NCBI GenBank assembly: GCA_900544845.1
Contig: UQWV01000047.1
Location: 1 to 14,517 of the forward strand
Length of the DNA: 14,517 nucleotides
DNA from: an uncultured Collinsella sp.
Lineage (GTDB): Bacteria > Actinomycetota > Coriobacteriia > Coriobacteriales > Coriobacteriaceae
Direction: 5' to 3'
In this document: positions 14,201-14,517 of the stretch, piece by piece
How positions within the stretch are numbered: the first letter of the stretch is position 1
Layout: each line of letters begins with the position of its first letter
Position numbers and translations under genes: made by a program
Notes under the pieces: model-generated
What the model was told of the DNA's origin: nothing
What the model saw: the letters and a program-made list of their open reading frames with translations, nothing else
Database searches by the model: none

Positions 14201-14517
14201 CTGCCGCTCACCGAGGAGGCCACGGCGCGCCTGACCGCGCTTTCCGAGTTCCAGGATCTGGGCAGCGGCATGCGCATCGCCATGCGCGACCTGGAGATCC
14301 GCGGTGCCGGTTCGCTCATGGGCGCCGAGCAGCACGGCAACCTGTCGAGTGTGGGCTTTGACCTGTTTACGCAGATGCTGGGACAGGCCGTGGCCGAGGC
14401 GCGCGGCGACGACGATGCCGGCGTGGAGGCGGCGAGCGTGGGCATCAACCTGCCGGCCGACTACTTCTTGTCCGAGGAGTACATGCCGGCGGTGGACCAG
14501 CGCGTGCTCGTGTACCG
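11279..14517 (+). CDS. mfd: Transcription-repair coupling factor Mfd, 3' end cut by window
   Basis: The frame is open from ATG 11279 to the window edge (1079 codons seen; family members are about 1150 long), so only the C-terminal part is missing. Mfd is a cytosolic translocase that removes RNA polymerase stalled at DNA damage and recruits UvrA. An N-terminal UvrB-like region is visible (GMGYTNAGAADAPGLFRVHG and RIEFFGDEIDRIRRM). The CarD-like RNA-polymerase-interacting domain starts near residue 535 (GDYVVHATHGIALF). The RecG-like motor has Walker A GDVGFGKT (683-690), DEEQ (784-787), LTLSATPIPRTMQMA, ATTIVESGIDN and QLYQLKGRVGRS. GGAGG (11268-11272) precedes the ATG by six bases. An Ala/Arg-rich stretch before the CarD-like domain is probably a lineage-specific linker. 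Confidence 0.97.
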   Translation, partial: MLIHRIAAQLYTAEALQTVEAGLDSGEDVTLAVSQSGRTLMAAAQFARRPRPTVYIVSGEDAADRAARSLAAYVGLAHVCRFPERKDYPWREQAPDDAVVAQRCEALGRIVRGDNCIMVASARALLRCVPPVESHYWESTTFAVGEEIPFDEVPQRLVGMGYTNAGAADAPGLFRVHGDTVEVFPAQEKAPVRIEFFGDEIDRIRRMVSSTGQTIGNEDSIEIFPCRELALTDDAVHNMHVALYRASQDDSKLAALLEMVDARIVTPELDRFLPVMYGQTVSPLSHVSGKALVVLSEPRSLFDDCLRAYEDIEARAGEAGIDRLDGLYVRAQQLDFGAQQRLNYVSLIRAGGAVTAELKIEQPAIAGSDNRFMTRIQEVVGKRYACVFAIPDRGARESMELTFGDEGITFEESLTAAPENAGAIGDRVRVAAADSADRAARQEAHASIRERKADALNARSLEAGAAQAAAGAAVPTISRGRVTFVDAALPQGVVVPDANLAVFSIADLNARMDANRARSRRKVDITQITFPFKPGDYVVHATHGIALFSEIARQEVGGKERDYFLLEYADGDKLYVPLEQVDRITRYVGPDGDKPRLTRLNTADWTRATNKARKNAKKLAFDLVDLYTRRSSITGIACPPDTPEQIEMEQSFPYDETRDQLEAIADIKADMEAPKPMDRLLCGDVGFGKTEVALRAAFKCVDSGRQVMVLCPTTILAQQHYETFFERFAPFGLEVEVLSRFRTPAQQKRALKAFAEGTIDVLIGTHRLLSADVNPKNLGMVIIDEEQRFGVQHKEQLKNLREQIDVLTLSATPIPRTMQMATSGVRDMSLITTPPTGRRPVIVHVGEYDPDVVSAAIRLEVGRGGQVYYVSNRVKTIDDAVARVHEAAPEARVGVAHGKMSPREVEDVMIEFATKKIDVLIATTIVESGIDNATANTLIIEDSQRLGLAQLYQLKGRVGRSATQAYAYFMFPGELPLTEEATARLTALSEFQDLGSGMRIAMRDLEIRGAGSLMGAEQHGNLSSVGFDLFTQMLGQAVAEARGDDDAGVEAASVGINLPADYFLSEEYMPAVDQRVLVY

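Noticed and set aside
12515..14335. 606-codon open frame on the minus strand inside mfd
   Set aside because: It is antisense to the conserved helicase motifs of mfd. GC-rich third positions keep the opposite strand open, and its His/Arg/Ala-rich product resembles no family.
1..14517. CRISPR array, tRNA or rRNA genes
   Set aside because: No regularly spaced direct repeats, cloverleaf-like segments or rRNA-like sequence were seen on either strand by eye.

Overview
The window looks like chromosomal DNA from a GC-rich member of the Actinomycetota. The mix of genes (a Collinsella/Coriobacteriia-style zinc-ribbon membrane protein, RmuC, an ABC exporter, Nth, an ATP-grasp enzyme, Mfd) and the strong G/C preference at third codon positions suggest class Coriobacteriia, possibly Collinsella. 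That placement is inference; there is no rRNA or other taxonomic marker here.

Layout. Positions 1-1719 hold two small unrecognised membrane proteins separated by 465 bases rich in inverted repeats: a twice-used hairpin, an 84-base long palindrome and a cluster of short inverted and tandem repeats. Positions 1807-2516 form a compact module. A perfect AT-rich palindrome is followed by a 37-codon ORF, too short for routine ORF calling, whose stop overlaps the TTG start of a helix-turn-helix protein behind a near-ideal ribosome site. Next come rmuC (2568-3923), a single-chain ABC exporter (4049-5851) and nth (5915-6577), all on the plus strand. On the minus strand at 6658-7815 is a DUF4143-type AAA ATPase with its own AT-rich promoter. 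Beyond it lies a 74-base stranded second copy of the 3' end of nth (8131-8204), so the ATPase appears to have been inserted next to nth by recombination. Then follow a zinc-ribbon membrane-anchored protein (8323-9381), a glutathionylspermidine-synthase-like ATP-grasp protein (9590-11056) and the first 1079 codons of mfd (11279 to the window end).

Function. Three genes belong to DNA maintenance: rmuC (a nuclease-fold recombination factor), nth (base-excision repair) and mfd (transcription-coupled repair). They do not form one operon; the gaps contain terminator-like hairpins and separate promoters. The accessory part consists of the coupled 37-aa/HTH pair and the AAA ATPase cassette flanked by the duplicated nth end. 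No rRNA, tRNA, CRISPR array, transposase or integrase was seen.
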